A stretch of DNA of 57,951 nucleotides from Cellulomonas rhizosphaerae (GTDB lineage Bacteria; Actinomycetota; Actinomycetes; Actinomycetales; Cellulomonadaceae): NCBI RefSeq assembly GCF_003470205.1, contig NZ_QWKP01000212.1:1-57951 (forward strand), read 5' to 3'. The notes below the pieces were generated by a model. The model worked only from the letters and a program-made list of their open reading frames with translations, was not told the DNA's origin and ran no database searches. Each line of letters starts with the position of its first letter. Positions within the stretch are counted from its first letter, which is position 1. The translations under genes were made by a program, and so were the position numbers. This document shows, in pieces, positions 17,630 through 26,154 of the stretch.

Positions 17630-20289
17630 TGCGCCGCTGGTTCGTCGCGATGCGGGCCACGGCTCGCATCGCCCGCCGTGATGCCGTCCGGAGCAGGGGC
17701 CGGACGGCGTTGGTGGTGGCGATGGTGGGGCTGCCGGTGCTCGTGGCGTCGGGCGGGGCGGTGCTGGTGCAGTCGTCGATCCCGACGAGCGAGCGCCAGG
17801 CGCTTGAGCAGCTCGGCGACTCGACACAGGCGTGGATCGTGCACCCGTACGACTCGCCAGTGGTTCAGGACGCCTACGGTTTGGCGTCGAAGGTCGTCGA
17901 GGGCGTCGACGCGTCTGGACCGGGTTCCGCGGAGACCGCGATCCGAGCATCGCTCCCCGCTGGCGACGACCTGGTGGCGAAGTACCTGACTCCCGGGGCG
18001 GTGTCCTCAGACGCCGGGGTGGTGATGGTCGGCGTGAAGTCGCTCTCTCCAGCTGACCTCCCACGTGCTGCACGTGCCGACCTCGTCGAGGGTGTCTGGC
18101 CAACGACGGCTGGCCAGGCGTTCTTGACCACGTCGACAGCATCGGAGCTCGGCGTGGGTGTGGGCGCCACGATCTCGGTGGCAACCCGGACGGGCGACAG
18201 CCCGTCCGTGCTCGAGGTCGTCGGTGTCGGAGCCCCGCAGGGTGCGGAGCCTGGCGCCGCGGGAATCACTGTTCCGCTTGGTTCGATCCCGGTCGCCAAC
18301 ACCCCGGTGGGGTGGTTCGTGGTTGGGAAAGTGCCTGTCTCGTGGGACGTCGTTACTGCGATGAACCAGTCGGGGCTGGTCGTGACGAGCAGGGCGGTTG
18401 TGCTGGAACCGCCGGCCGTGCCGGCGGTTGGTTCTCCGGGGGGAAAGCCATGGTCGGTCGCGACCGTGGGGCTCGTCCTGGCCGCGGCGACCATCGGTCT
18501 GCTGGAGGCGGTCCTGATCGTGGGGCCTGCGTTCGCCATCGGCGCGCGCCGTTCGATTCGCCAGCTTGCCCTGATCGCGGCGATTGGCGCAGACACCGTG
18601 ACGCTGCGCAGGATCGTGCTCCTCGGCGGCGTCGTCATCGGGTCGGTGGCCGCGATCGCTGGGGCCGCTCTCGGGATCGTCGGCGCTGTTGCGGTCCGAG
18701 CGATCGCTGTCGCACGCGGCTCGACGGGATTCCCCGACCCCCGCATCCCGTGGCTCATCGTGGTCGCCATGGCGCTCGTCGGCTTCTTCGTCGCCGTCGC
18801 GGCCGCGTGGCTGCCTTCGCGACGATCCGGACGGATCGACGTCGTCGCAGCGCTGGGTCGACGCCGCGCCGAGGCGAGCCCGAGCCGTCGTGTACCGATC
18901 TTCGGCGTCCTCGCGGTCACGATCGGTGTCGCAGCCGCTGTGGTGGGCGCCGTCACCAGTCGCTCGGCGCTCCTGGTCATGGGGGTCGTCGCACTGCAGA
19001 TCGGTGTCGTCGCTGCGTCGGGCGGGCTCGTGACCCTCGTCGGACGGCTTGCACCGCGGGTCGGAGTCGCAGGTCGGGTGGCGCTGCGGGACGCGAGCCG
19101 CCAGCGAGGACGGACCGCGCCAGCGGTCGCAGCCGTGATCGCGGCGGTCGCGGGTGTCGTCGCCACCGGCACGTACCTGCACTCGAAGGAAGCGTTCGGC
19201 GAGTCGCAGTACGTGCCGACTGCTGGCGCCGGCACGGTGCTCGTGGCCAGCTCGATGGTCGACGAGTGGGGTGACCAGGTGCACATGGCGGGCGACGCCG
19301 AGGTTCGACGAGGCGCAGAGTCGGTACGGCAGGCCGTAGATGGCGTCGGCGTCGCGGTTGTCCGTGCAGCACAGCCGGTCAATGGTGGCTGGCTCGCGTC
19401 CCTGCGTCCGCCGGATCAGGAGTGCCCCGCAGATTCCTCGGCGAGAGACCCGCGGTGCAACAACCTGGAGTCGCTGCAGATCAGCTTCAACCCCGTACGA
19501 GATGGCCAGTATTCGCCCACGGAGCTGGTCGACGAAGGCGACACGGTGGAGGCGATCGGACTACCTGGCGCAGACGCGGCTGCCGCGGCGCTGCGTGCCG
19601 GGAAGGTGCTTGTCGACCCACGTGCTCTGTGGCCCGACGGCACTGCGCACCTCCAGATCAACGATGGCTCCATCCCGCTGCCGGCACCTGTCGTCGTGCC
19701 CGCAGCGGCTGTCAAGCGTCTCGGCCAGTTCGGCACGGTCTTGCCGACTGCGGTCGCCGATCGGCTCGGGCTCGAGGTCGACACCGTCGGCGCGGTCGTC
19801 ACGACGGCGGCAGCCCCGACGGATGCGGAACTGGCTCGAGCGCGGAGCGCGGTCTTCGGCCGCGCGGAGGTCTTCGTCGAGCGCGGCTATAGCGACGACA
19901 CGCCCATCTACCTGTGGGTTCTGGTCGCGGCCGCGCTGGCGATCGGTCTAGGTGCGACCGGGCTTGCGATGGCGCTCGCGGCTGCGGAGTTCCGCCCCGA
20001 CCTCGCGACGCTTGCGGCTATCGGGGCGAGCCCACGCATGCGGCGGCGGGTTGCCGCGGCCCAGAGCGCCGTGGTCGTCGTGCTCGGCGTCGGACTCGGC
20101 ACGCTGACGGGACTCGCGCTCGGTTGGGTACTGGTGCTCGCGGCCCGAGCCGACGAACCTGATCTCGCCGTGGCGATCCCGGGCCCGCAGGTTCTTGCGA
20201 TCGCGGTCGGCATCCCGTTGCTGGCCGTCGGGGGATCCTTCCTCCTCACCCGTTCGCACCTCCCGGTCACCCGCCGCCTGGCCACCTGA
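17629..20289 (+). CDS. FtsX-like ABC permease
   Basis: 886 residues from ATG 17629. There is one N-terminal helix, a large extracytoplasmic region, then a central group of helices, a second soluble domain with a Cys pair (QECPADSSARDPRC), and a final FtsX bundle (IGASPRMRRRVAAAQSAVV). It partners the preceding ATPase, probably exporting a lipid, peptide or drug, or acting in mechanotransmission. Base use is visibly less GC-rich than in the flanking genes (many TTG, GCA and CGA codons), suggesting a different origin or relaxed selection for this gene. Confidence 0.88.
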   Translation: MRRWFVAMRATARIARRDAVRSRGRTALVVAMVGLPVLVASGGAVLVQSSIPTSERQALEQLGDSTQAWIVHPYDSPVVQDAYGLASKVVEGVDASGPGSAETAIRASLPAGDDLVAKYLTPGAVSSDAGVVMVGVKSLSPADLPRAARADLVEGVWPTTAGQAFLTTSTASELGVGVGATISVATRTGDSPSVLEVVGVGAPQGAEPGAAGITVPLGSIPVANTPVGWFVVGKVPVSWDVVTAMNQSGLVVTSRAVVLEPPAVPAVGSPGGKPWSVATVGLVLAAATIGLLEAVLIVGPAFAIGARRSIRQLALIAAIGADTVTLRRIVLLGGVVIGSVAAIAGAALGIVGAVAVRAIAVARGSTGFPDPRIPWLIVVAMALVGFFVAVAAAWLPSRRSGRIDVVAALGRRRAEASPSRRVPIFGVLAVTIGVAAAVVGAVTSRSALLVMGVVALQIGVVAASGGLVTLVGRLAPRVGVAGRVALRDASRQRGRTAPAVAAVIAAVAGVVATGTYLHSKEAFGESQYVPTAGAGTVLVASSMVDEWGDQVHMAGDAEVRRGAESVRQAVDGVGVAVVRAAQPVNGGWLASLRPPDQECPADSSARDPRCNNLESLQISFNPVRDGQYSPTELVDEGDTVEAIGLPGADAAAAALRAGKVLVDPRALWPDGTAHLQINDGSIPLPAPVVVPAAAVKRLGQFGTVLPTAVADRLGLEVDTVGAVVTTAAAPTDAELARARSAVFGRAEVFVERGYSDDTPIYLWVLVAAALAIGLGATGLAMALAAAEFRPDLATLAAIGASPRMRRRVAAAQSAVVVVLGVGLGTLTGLALGWVLVLAARADEPDLAVAIPGPQVLAIAVGIPLLAVGGSFLLTRSHLPVTRRLAT

Positions 20290-20316
20290 CCCCTTGCCGA
20301 GTGCCCGCCTGACCGC

Positions 20317-20368
20317 CCGAGTGCGCCTCAAACCACGGGCGCACTCAAGCGTTTGGGGGCGCACTCGG
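20317..20368 (+). terminator. Nested, mutually exclusive hairpins after the permease
   Basis: CCGAGTGCGCC (20317) can pair over 11 bp with GGCGCACTCGG (20358), with a further CAAAC/GTTTG stem inside it. Alternatively GAGTGCGCC (20319) pairs over 9 bp with the nearer GGCGCACTC (20338). Likely a terminator for the exporter operon. Confidence 0.6.
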
Positions 20369-20399
20369 CATACCAGGACGCAGGGGGCGTGGACATGCG

Positions 20400-20443
20400 T
20401 TGACTTTGCCTCGGGCACGTGGCTAGATTTCGTACTGATCTAG
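20400..20443 (+). promoter_or_regulatory. Promoter and dyad upstream of the Cys leader peptide
   Basis: TTGACT (20400) and TAGATT (20424) with an 18-base spacer fit a sigma-70-type promoter. The -10 lies within a dyad, CTAGAT (20423) and ATCTAG (20438), 9 bases apart, which may be an operator. Transcripts would start about 30 bases before the leader-peptide start. Confidence 0.6.
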
Positions 20444-20471
20444 TCGGGATTAACGAGGAAGGGGATGTGCC

Positions 20472-20519
20472 GTGATTGCCGTCTCCATGCCCCTCGCCTG
20501 TTGTCGCTGTTGTCGCTGA
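20472..20519 (+). CDS. Polycysteine leader peptide (15 aa), putative cysteine attenuator
   Basis: GTG 20472 stands 8 bases after AGGAAGGGG and encodes MIAVSMPLACCRCCR-stop. Four of the last six residues are Cys, made by a perfect tandem repeat of the 9-mer TTGTCGCTG (20501-20518). The last Cys codons fold into a hairpin with downstream bases (20509-20515 with 20522-20528, one wobble) followed by a C-run. Short Cys-rich leader ORFs act as cysteine-responsive attenuators ahead of sulfur genes in mycobacteria. Here the next gene is an LLM flavin monooxygenase, so cysteine control of organosulfur use is inferred. Confidence 0.75.
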   Translation: MIAVSMPLACCRCCR

Positions 20520-20591
20520 CCCGACGACCCCCCGCGCCCCTCGCCGCTGAGCGAGCGCGTGCGCGCCCTCTTGCGACGAACTGGATCCGCC

Positions 20592-21668
20592 ATGACCTTC
20601 TCCACCCACACCCTCGCCCACCTCGGCCTCGACCTCACGGAGACCCGAGCCCGCGCCGCGTCCTGGAAGGACGTCGGCTCGACCGCCGCCCGTCCGTTCG
20701 ACGGCGCGCACCTCGTCGAGCTGGTCGATCTCGCCGAGCGCGGGACGCTCGACTTCGTCCTGTTCGACGACGACTTCACGCTGCAGGCGTCGCGCAACAC
20801 GACCCTGCGCGGCCGGCTCGACCCGGCCCTGATCGCCGCCCGGCTCGGGCCACGCACGCGCCGGGTCGGCCTGGTGGCGAGCGTCGGCACGCAGCACACC
20901 GACCCGCGCGACGTGGCCCAGGCGGTCGCGTCGATCGACCGGGCGTCCGGCGGGCGTGCCGCGTGGCAGGTCGGCGGCGGGGCGACGCCCGGCCACCGGA
21001 TCGACGTCGCCGCCGAGCAGGTGCAGCGGGCCTGGGACCGCTGGGAGGGCGCCGCGCCGCAGCCGGTCGATCCCGGTCGCGGTCGGTACGTCGACGTCGA
21101 GGGCATCCACTTCGCGGCGAGCGCCCGCACCACCACGCCGCCGCCCCCGCAGGGGCGCCCGCCGGTGGTCGTGCGGCTCGGGGACGCCGGGACGCTCGAG
21201 GTGGCCGCGCGGTTCGCCGACGTGGTGCGGATCCGGGCGACGAACCGCGAGGAGGCGCAGCGCCTGACTGCGCAGGTGCTCGACGCGGTGTCGGGTGCCG
21301 GACGCGACCCGCGGGACGTGCGCGTGCTCGTCGACGCGTTCGTCGTGCTGGCGGGTGACGAGGCCAGCGCAGAGGCGCGCCTCGAGCTGCTGGCCGAGCT
21401 CGAGGGTGTCGCGGGGGATTCGGGCTCGCTGGTCTACGCCGGGACTGCGACCGGCCTGGCGGACCTCGTCGGCGACTGGGTCGGGACCGGCGCCGGCGAC
21501 GGCTTCACCGTCCGCCCCGCGTCGCTGCGGACCGACCTGACCGAGCTCGTCGAGCACACGGTCCCGGCGCTGCGTGCCGCGGGCCTGTTCCGCGACTCCT
21601 ACCCGGGCACGACGCTGCGCGAGACCCTGGGCCTGACCGCGCGGGAGGCGCTCGCCGTCAGCGCGTGA
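20592..21668 (+). CDS. LLM-class flavin-dependent monooxygenase (NtaA/SsuD/DszA-like)
   Basis: 358 residues from ATG 20592, 72 bases after the Cys leader peptide. The luciferase-like barrel is shown by the N-terminal THTLAHLGLDL, FVLFDDDF, the VGLVASVGTQHTDP strand and the ASGGRAAWQVGGGA region. FMNH2-dependent members oxidise sulfonates, dimethylsulfide, thiophenes or chelates such as NTA. The upstream Cys attenuator argues for release of sulfur from an organic compound, but the exact substrate is not visible. No reductase partner is adjacent. Confidence 0.85.
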   Translation: MTFSTHTLAHLGLDLTETRARAASWKDVGSTAARPFDGAHLVELVDLAERGTLDFVLFDDDFTLQASRNTTLRGRLDPALIAARLGPRTRRVGLVASVGTQHTDPRDVAQAVASIDRASGGRAAWQVGGGATPGHRIDVAAEQVQRAWDRWEGAAPQPVDPGRGRYVDVEGIHFAASARTTTPPPPQGRPPVVVRLGDAGTLEVAARFADVVRIRATNREEAQRLTAQVLDAVSGAGRDPRDVRVLVDAFVVLAGDEASAEARLELLAELEGVAGDSGSLVYAGTATGLADLVGDWVGTGAGDGFTVRPASLRTDLTELVEHTVPALRAAGLFRDSYPGTTLRETLGLTAREALAVSA

Positions 21669-21684
21669 TGCCTAGGCTCGGGAC

Positions 21685-22470
21685 ATGACGGACCTGCACC
21701 GCATCGCGAACGTCCACCTCGGCAACCTCCGGGACCTCGGGGGTCGCCCGACGAGGGACGGCGCGCTGGTCGCCACCGGCGTCGTGTTCCGCTCGGCGGA
21801 GCTGGCCGACGAGGCCATCGCCGGCGACCCGGAGCTCGCGGCCCTCGGCCTGCGGACGATCGTCGACCTGCGGACGGGGGCCGAGCGCGAGGCGCGGCCG
21901 GACCGCGTCCCGGCGGGTGCGCAGCTCGTCGAGCTCGACGTCCTCGCCGACCTGCCCACGGGCGCGGCCGCCCAGGTCGCCACGCTCTTCGAGGAGCACG
22001 GCGGCCGCATCGAGGGGCACGACGTCGTCGACCAGATGCGGTCGACCTACCGGAGCTTCGTCACCAGCGCGGCCGCGCGTCAGGCCTACGCGGGGCTCGT
22101 GCGCGTCGTGATCGACCCTGCGCGCGTCCCGGTGCTGTTCCACTGCACGGCGGGCAAGGACCGGACGGGCTGGGCGGCGACGATCCTGCTGCTCGCCGCG
22201 GGCGTCACGCGCGAGGAGGTGGCCGACGAGTACCTCGCCGTGAACCCCGCGGTGCGTGCGGCCTACGCGCCCCTGCTCGCGCAGTTCGCGGCGTCCGGCG
22301 GCGACCCCGCCGCGCTCGCCCCGTTCCTCGAGGTGCGGGCCGACTACCTGCAGGCCGCGTTCGACCAGATCGACGCCTCCTACGGCTCGTTCGACGCCTA
22401 CCTGCGCGACGGCCTCGGGCTCACCGACGTCGAGGTCGAGACGCTCGGCAGGACGCTGCGCGCCGGTTAG
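21685..22470 (+). CDS. Tyrosine/serine protein phosphatase (Y_phosphatase3 type)
   Basis: 261 residues. The family start NLRDLGGRPTRDG is followed by VVFRSAEL and a Cx5R loop, HCTAGKDRTG, with nucleophile Cys154 and Arg160. Such proteins resemble mycobacterial PtpB and may act on phosphotyrosine, phosphoserine or phosphoinositides. Located 16 bases after the monooxygenase, so it may share that transcript, although no functional link is obvious. Confidence 0.9.
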   Translation: MTDLHRIANVHLGNLRDLGGRPTRDGALVATGVVFRSAELADEAIAGDPELAALGLRTIVDLRTGAEREARPDRVPAGAQLVELDVLADLPTGAAAQVATLFEEHGGRIEGHDVVDQMRSTYRSFVTSAAARQAYAGLVRVVIDPARVPVLFHCTAGKDRTGWAATILLLAAGVTREEVADEYLAVNPAVRAAYAPLLAQFAASGGDPAALAPFLEVRADYLQAAFDQIDASYGSFDAYLRDGLGLTDVEVETLGRTLRAG

Positions 22471-22566
22471 CCCGTTCGAGTGGTCCGATATGTCCGATCT
22501 TGCCGGTTCTCGGTGTCACCCTGACGATGAGGTGTCCGTCCTGACCAGCACGAAAGGACACACCTC

Positions 22567-24408
22567 GTGGCCGAAGAGCTCGTCTCGCCCATCCGCCAGG
22601 GAGCGCACGACATCGCGCTCGACCGGGAGCGCATGCGCCGCCGACGGTTCTACCGGCTCGCCGTGGTGGTGCTGCTCGTCGAGGCGTACGTCATCGGCGG
22701 GGCCTTCGCCGGCTGGTCGATCATCCCGCCGCTGCCGCACGTGGACCCGTTCCTGCTGACGATCATCCTGTTCTTCGGGCTCATGCTGCTGGTCGTCGTG
22801 GGCACGCAGATGGGCGGCGGGCGCTCGCCGCACCTGACGTACCGGCCCGAGCAGATCGACGTCGGCCTCGACGACGTGGTCGGCATCGACCCGGTCAAGG
22901 AGGACGTGCGCCGCTCGATCGACCTGTTCCAGACCCACCGCCGGTTCGCCGACCAGATGGGCGGCTCCCCGCGCCGCGGCCTGCTGTTCGAGGGGCTGCC
23001 GGGCACGGGCAAGACGATGACCGCCAAGGCCATGGCTGCCGAGGCCGGCGTGCCGTTCCTGTTCGTCTCGGCGACCTCGTTCCAGTCGATGTACTACGGC
23101 GCCACGGCCAAGAAGATCCGGTCCTACTTCAAGGCGCTGCGCAAGGCCGCGCGCGCCGAGGGTGGGGCGATCGGCTTCATCGAGGAGATCGACGCGATCG
23201 CGATGCGCCGCGGCGGGATGGCCTCGGCCATGACTGCCTCCCCCATGCAGGGCTTCCACCGCGGCCTGGTCACCAACCAGGTGGTCTCCGAGGGGACCGG
23301 CGGCGTCGTCAACGAGCTGCTGGTCCAGATGCAGTCGTTCGACGAGCCCACCGGCGGCGACAAGATGTACAACCGCCTGGTCGCCCGCGTGAACCTGTTC
23401 CTGCCGGCGCACCGCCAGATCCAGCAGCGCAAGCCGGGCCGCGCGCCGATCCTGCTCATCGCCGCGACCAACCGCGCCGACTCGCTCGACCCCGCGCTCC
23501 TGCGTCCGGGCCGGTTCGACCGGCACCTGACGTTCTCGACGCCCGACGCCCTGGGGCGCCGCGACCTCGTCGACCACTTCCTGGCCCGGCGCGCGCACGA
23601 CGCCGAGCTCGACGAGCCGACGATGCGCGACCGCGTGGCTGCGGCGACGAACGGCTGGACCCCGGTGATGATCGAGCACCTGCTCGACGAGGCGCTCGTC
23701 AACGCGCTGCGCCGCGGCTCGCTGACGATGTCGTTCCACGACGTCGAGCAGGCGCGCATCACGGAGATGGTGGGCATCGGCCAGCCCGTGCGGTACACGG
23801 CCGCCGAGCAGGAGCTCATCGCCACCCACGAGGCCGGGCACGCGACCGTCGCCTGGCTCGTCGCGCCGAACCGCACGCTCGAGGTGCTGACGATCGTGCG
23901 CCGCGGCGACGCTCTGGGCCTGCTCGCGCACGACGACTGCGAGGAGGTCTGGACCCACTCGCACTACGACCTCAACTCGCTGGTCCAGATCGCCATGGGC
24001 GGATGGGTCGCCGAGGAGCTGTTCTTCGGCCAGACCTCCACCGGTCCGGCCGGGGACCTCGCCTCGGCGACCCGGACCGCGGCGCAGATGGTCGGCGCCG
24101 CGGGCATGACCGGCTCGCTCGTCTCGTTCGCCGCGACGCCGCACGACCTGGTCTCGGCCGTGCTCGCCGACTCGAGCGCCCGGGAGAGCCTCGAGACGGT
24201 GCTCGACGACGCCCGCAGCCACGTGCGCCGGCTCCTGAGCCGCAACCGGCACCTCGTCGAGGCACTGCGGGACGCGCTGCTCGAGAGGTACGAGCTGATC
24301 GGGCCGGAGATCACCGACGTGCTGGAGGCCGCGGCGCAGACCCCGGCCCCTGCGCCGGTGACGCCGCCGACCGGCACCCCGCTGGCCAAGGTGCTGCACG
24401 TCGCCTGA
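22567..24408 (+). CDS. FtsH-like membrane AAA protease, divergent paralogue
   Basis: 613 residues from GTG 22567 after GAAAGGA. Two N-terminal helices flank a short loop. The AAA module has Walker A GLPGTGKT (about 143), Walker B-like GFIEEIDAIA (the usual Asp is Glu), and the second-region-of-homology segment ATNRADSLDPALLRPGRFDR. The M41 protease site is HEAGH (421-425), with EELFFGQTSTGPAGDL supplying the third ligand. About 45 extra residues sit between Walker B and the ATNR strand compared with classical FtsH. ATPase and protease sites look intact. Confidence 0.9.
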   Translation: MAEELVSPIRQGAHDIALDRERMRRRRFYRLAVVVLLVEAYVIGGAFAGWSIIPPLPHVDPFLLTIILFFGLMLLVVVGTQMGGGRSPHLTYRPEQIDVGLDDVVGIDPVKEDVRRSIDLFQTHRRFADQMGGSPRRGLLFEGLPGTGKTMTAKAMAAEAGVPFLFVSATSFQSMYYGATAKKIRSYFKALRKAARAEGGAIGFIEEIDAIAMRRGGMASAMTASPMQGFHRGLVTNQVVSEGTGGVVNELLVQMQSFDEPTGGDKMYNRLVARVNLFLPAHRQIQQRKPGRAPILLIAATNRADSLDPALLRPGRFDRHLTFSTPDALGRRDLVDHFLARRAHDAELDEPTMRDRVAAATNGWTPVMIEHLLDEALVNALRRGSLTMSFHDVEQARITEMVGIGQPVRYTAAEQELIATHEAGHATVAWLVAPNRTLEVLTIVRRGDALGLLAHDDCEEVWTHSHYDLNSLVQIAMGGWVAEELFFGQTSTGPAGDLASATRTAAQMVGAAGMTGSLVSFAATPHDLVSAVLADSSARESLETVLDDARSHVRRLLSRNRHLVEALRDALLERYELIGPEITDVLEAAAQTPAPAPVTPPTGTPLAKVLHVA

Positions 24409-24424
24409 CAGGTAGCGTGACCGG

Positions 24425-25357
24425 GTGCCCGAAGGTCATACCGTCCACCGCATCGCTCGCCAGGTCGGCGCCGACTTCGTCGGGCACCCGATCGCCGTGA
24501 GCTCGCCCCAGGGCCGGTTCGCCGCCGGCGCGGCGCGGCTCGACGGGCAGACGATGGTCGAGGCCCATGCCGTGGGTAAGCAGCTGTTCTGCACGTTCGA
24601 CTCCGGCGACGTCCTGCGCGTGCACCTCGGGCTCTACGGCGCGTGGGACTTCTACGGCCAGATCACGCCGATCGTCGCGGGCCAGGCGGCGGTCGGGAGC
24701 ATGGGGGCGCCGCGGCTGCGGCGCGCGGTGCGGATGGGCGAGGACGAGCGCGAGTCCCCGGCCGACGAGGGCGGGCTGCTGGCCCAATTCCCGCCCGATC
24801 CGGTCGGGCAGGTGCGCGTGCGGCTCGCGACCGCCGAGTCGGTCGCGGACCTGCGCGGGCCTTCCGCGTGCGAGGTGCTGGCGCCCGACGAGGCGCAGGC
24901 CGTGGTCGACCGCCTCGGACCTGACCCGGCGAGCACCGACGACCTGGACACGGCCGGCGAGGTCGTCGTCGAGCGGATCCGCGCTCGCGGCGTCGCGGTC
25001 GGCCAGATGCTCATGGACCAGACGGTCGTGGCCGGGATCGGCAACATCTACCGGGCCGAGCTGCTCTTCCGCGCCCGCCTCGACCCGCACACGCCGGGCC
25101 GTGCGGTCCCTCGCGACGTGCTGCGCGCGCTGTGGCGCGACTGGGCGGCCCTGCTCGCGGACGGCATCCGCGACGGCGCGATGATCACCCGCGAGGACCT
25201 CGACGACGCAGGGCGGGCCGCGGCCCTAGCGGACCCGGGCGAGCGGCACTGGGTCTACAAGCGCGACGGCCTGCCGTGCCGGGTGTGCGGCACGAGCGTC
25301 GTGGTCGAGGAGATGGCGACCCGCAAGCTCTACTTCTGCCCGTCCTGCCAGCGCTAG
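24425..25357 (+). CDS. Fpg/Nei-family DNA glycosylase/AP lyase
   Basis: 310 residues from GTG 24425. The mature N-terminus PEGHTVHR supplies the catalytic Pro and Glu of endonuclease VIII-type enzymes, which remove oxidised bases. A conserved Lys follows in AVGKQLF. The H2TH region (VGQMLMDQTVVAGIGNIYR) and a C-terminal zinc finger (CRVC..FCPSC) are present. Its TAG stop overlaps the stop of the convergent gene. Confidence 0.93.
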   Translation: MPEGHTVHRIARQVGADFVGHPIAVSSPQGRFAAGAARLDGQTMVEAHAVGKQLFCTFDSGDVLRVHLGLYGAWDFYGQITPIVAGQAAVGSMGAPRLRRAVRMGEDERESPADEGGLLAQFPPDPVGQVRVRLATAESVADLRGPSACEVLAPDEAQAVVDRLGPDPASTDDLDTAGEVVVERIRARGVAVGQMLMDQTVVAGIGNIYRAELLFRARLDPHTPGRAVPRDVLRALWRDWAALLADGIRDGAMITREDLDDAGRAAALADPGERHWVYKRDGLPCRVCGTSVVVEEMATRKLYFCPSCQR

Positions 25358-26154
25358 ATCCCCAGCAGCGACCGCCACGCGCGGTGGTGCTCGACCGTCA
25401 CGCCCTCGTACCCGGGCACCCCGGCGAACGCGTCGCGGACCAGGGCGGCCTCGCGCTCGAGCACGTCGGGACCCTCGTCGTAGAACGTGAACTGGGCACC
25501 CCCGGCGATCTCCGGGGTGTCGGTCTCGACGCCGATCGTGAACGGCATCCCGCACGCGAGCGCGGCGGGCGACGCCAGGGCGACGATCCCGTCCGGCCCG
25601 GCGGCGCGGTCGGCGAACGCGACGACGCCGATGCGGTCCGCGCGCGGCAGGACGGCGTCGAGCACGGTGCCGTCTCCGTACGCGGTCGAGGCGAGCCACC
25701 ACGGGCAGTCGATCCCGAGCTCGGCGCCTGCGAGGTCGAGGCGCACGGCGTCGAGCAGGGCGAGCCAGCGCCGCACCGACCCGGCCTGGTCCGACTGCCA
25801 CGCGGGCAGCACCCACGGCTCGACGTCGAGCTGGATCGCCTCGGCGCCCGCGGCACGGGCGGCGCGGGACCACTGCACGGCGAGCTGCGGTGAGCCGAGC
25901 CAGCCCGGGTCGCCACCCAGCGCCGCGACGGTCGCGCCCGCGGCGGTCAGCGCGCCGACGGCCTCGGTGAACCAGGTCCCCACCGGTCCCTTGTCGGCCG
26001 CCCACGGCGCGGAGAGCATCACCCGGGTCAGGCCGCGGTCGCGCGCGAAGGCGACGAGCTCGTCGGGCGCGGCGGGCGCGTAGCCCCGGCCGCGCGCGTC
26101 GACCGAGGCGGGCACGGGGTTGTCCCAGGCCCACATCGACGTGATCGCGCTCAT
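25354..26154 (-). CDS. Hypothetical protein, putative TIM-barrel (glycoside hydrolase-like) enzyme
   Basis: 266 residues from ATG 26154. Repeated strand/helix units with acidic ends (MWAWDNPVP, LTRVMLSAPW, IQLDVEPWVLP, LGIDCPWW) look like a TIM barrel; the DVEPW strand end is where glycosidase acids often sit. There is no signal peptide. It overlaps the DUF1684 gene upstream by an ATGA, so the two are translationally coupled. No named family was recognised with confidence. Confidence 0.7.
   Translation of the reverse strand: MSAITSMWAWDNPVPASVDARGRGYAPAAPDELVAFARDRGLTRVMLSAPWAADKGPVGTWFTEAVGALTAAGATVAALGGDPGWLGSPQLAVQWSRAARAAGAEAIQLDVEPWVLPAWQSDQAGSVRRWLALLDAVRLDLAGAELGIDCPWWLASTAYGDGTVLDAVLPRADRIGVVAFADRAAGPDGIVALASPAALACGMPFTIGVETDTPEIAGGAQFTFYDEGPDVLEREAALVRDAFAGVPGYEGVTVEHHRAWRSLLGI

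Noticed and set aside
20465-21358. Frame from ATG 20465 (MCRDCRLHAPRL...) as the true gene
   Set aside because: The ATG touches the ribosome site, and the frame runs antiphase through the monooxygenase; the GTG leader at 20472 has proper spacing.
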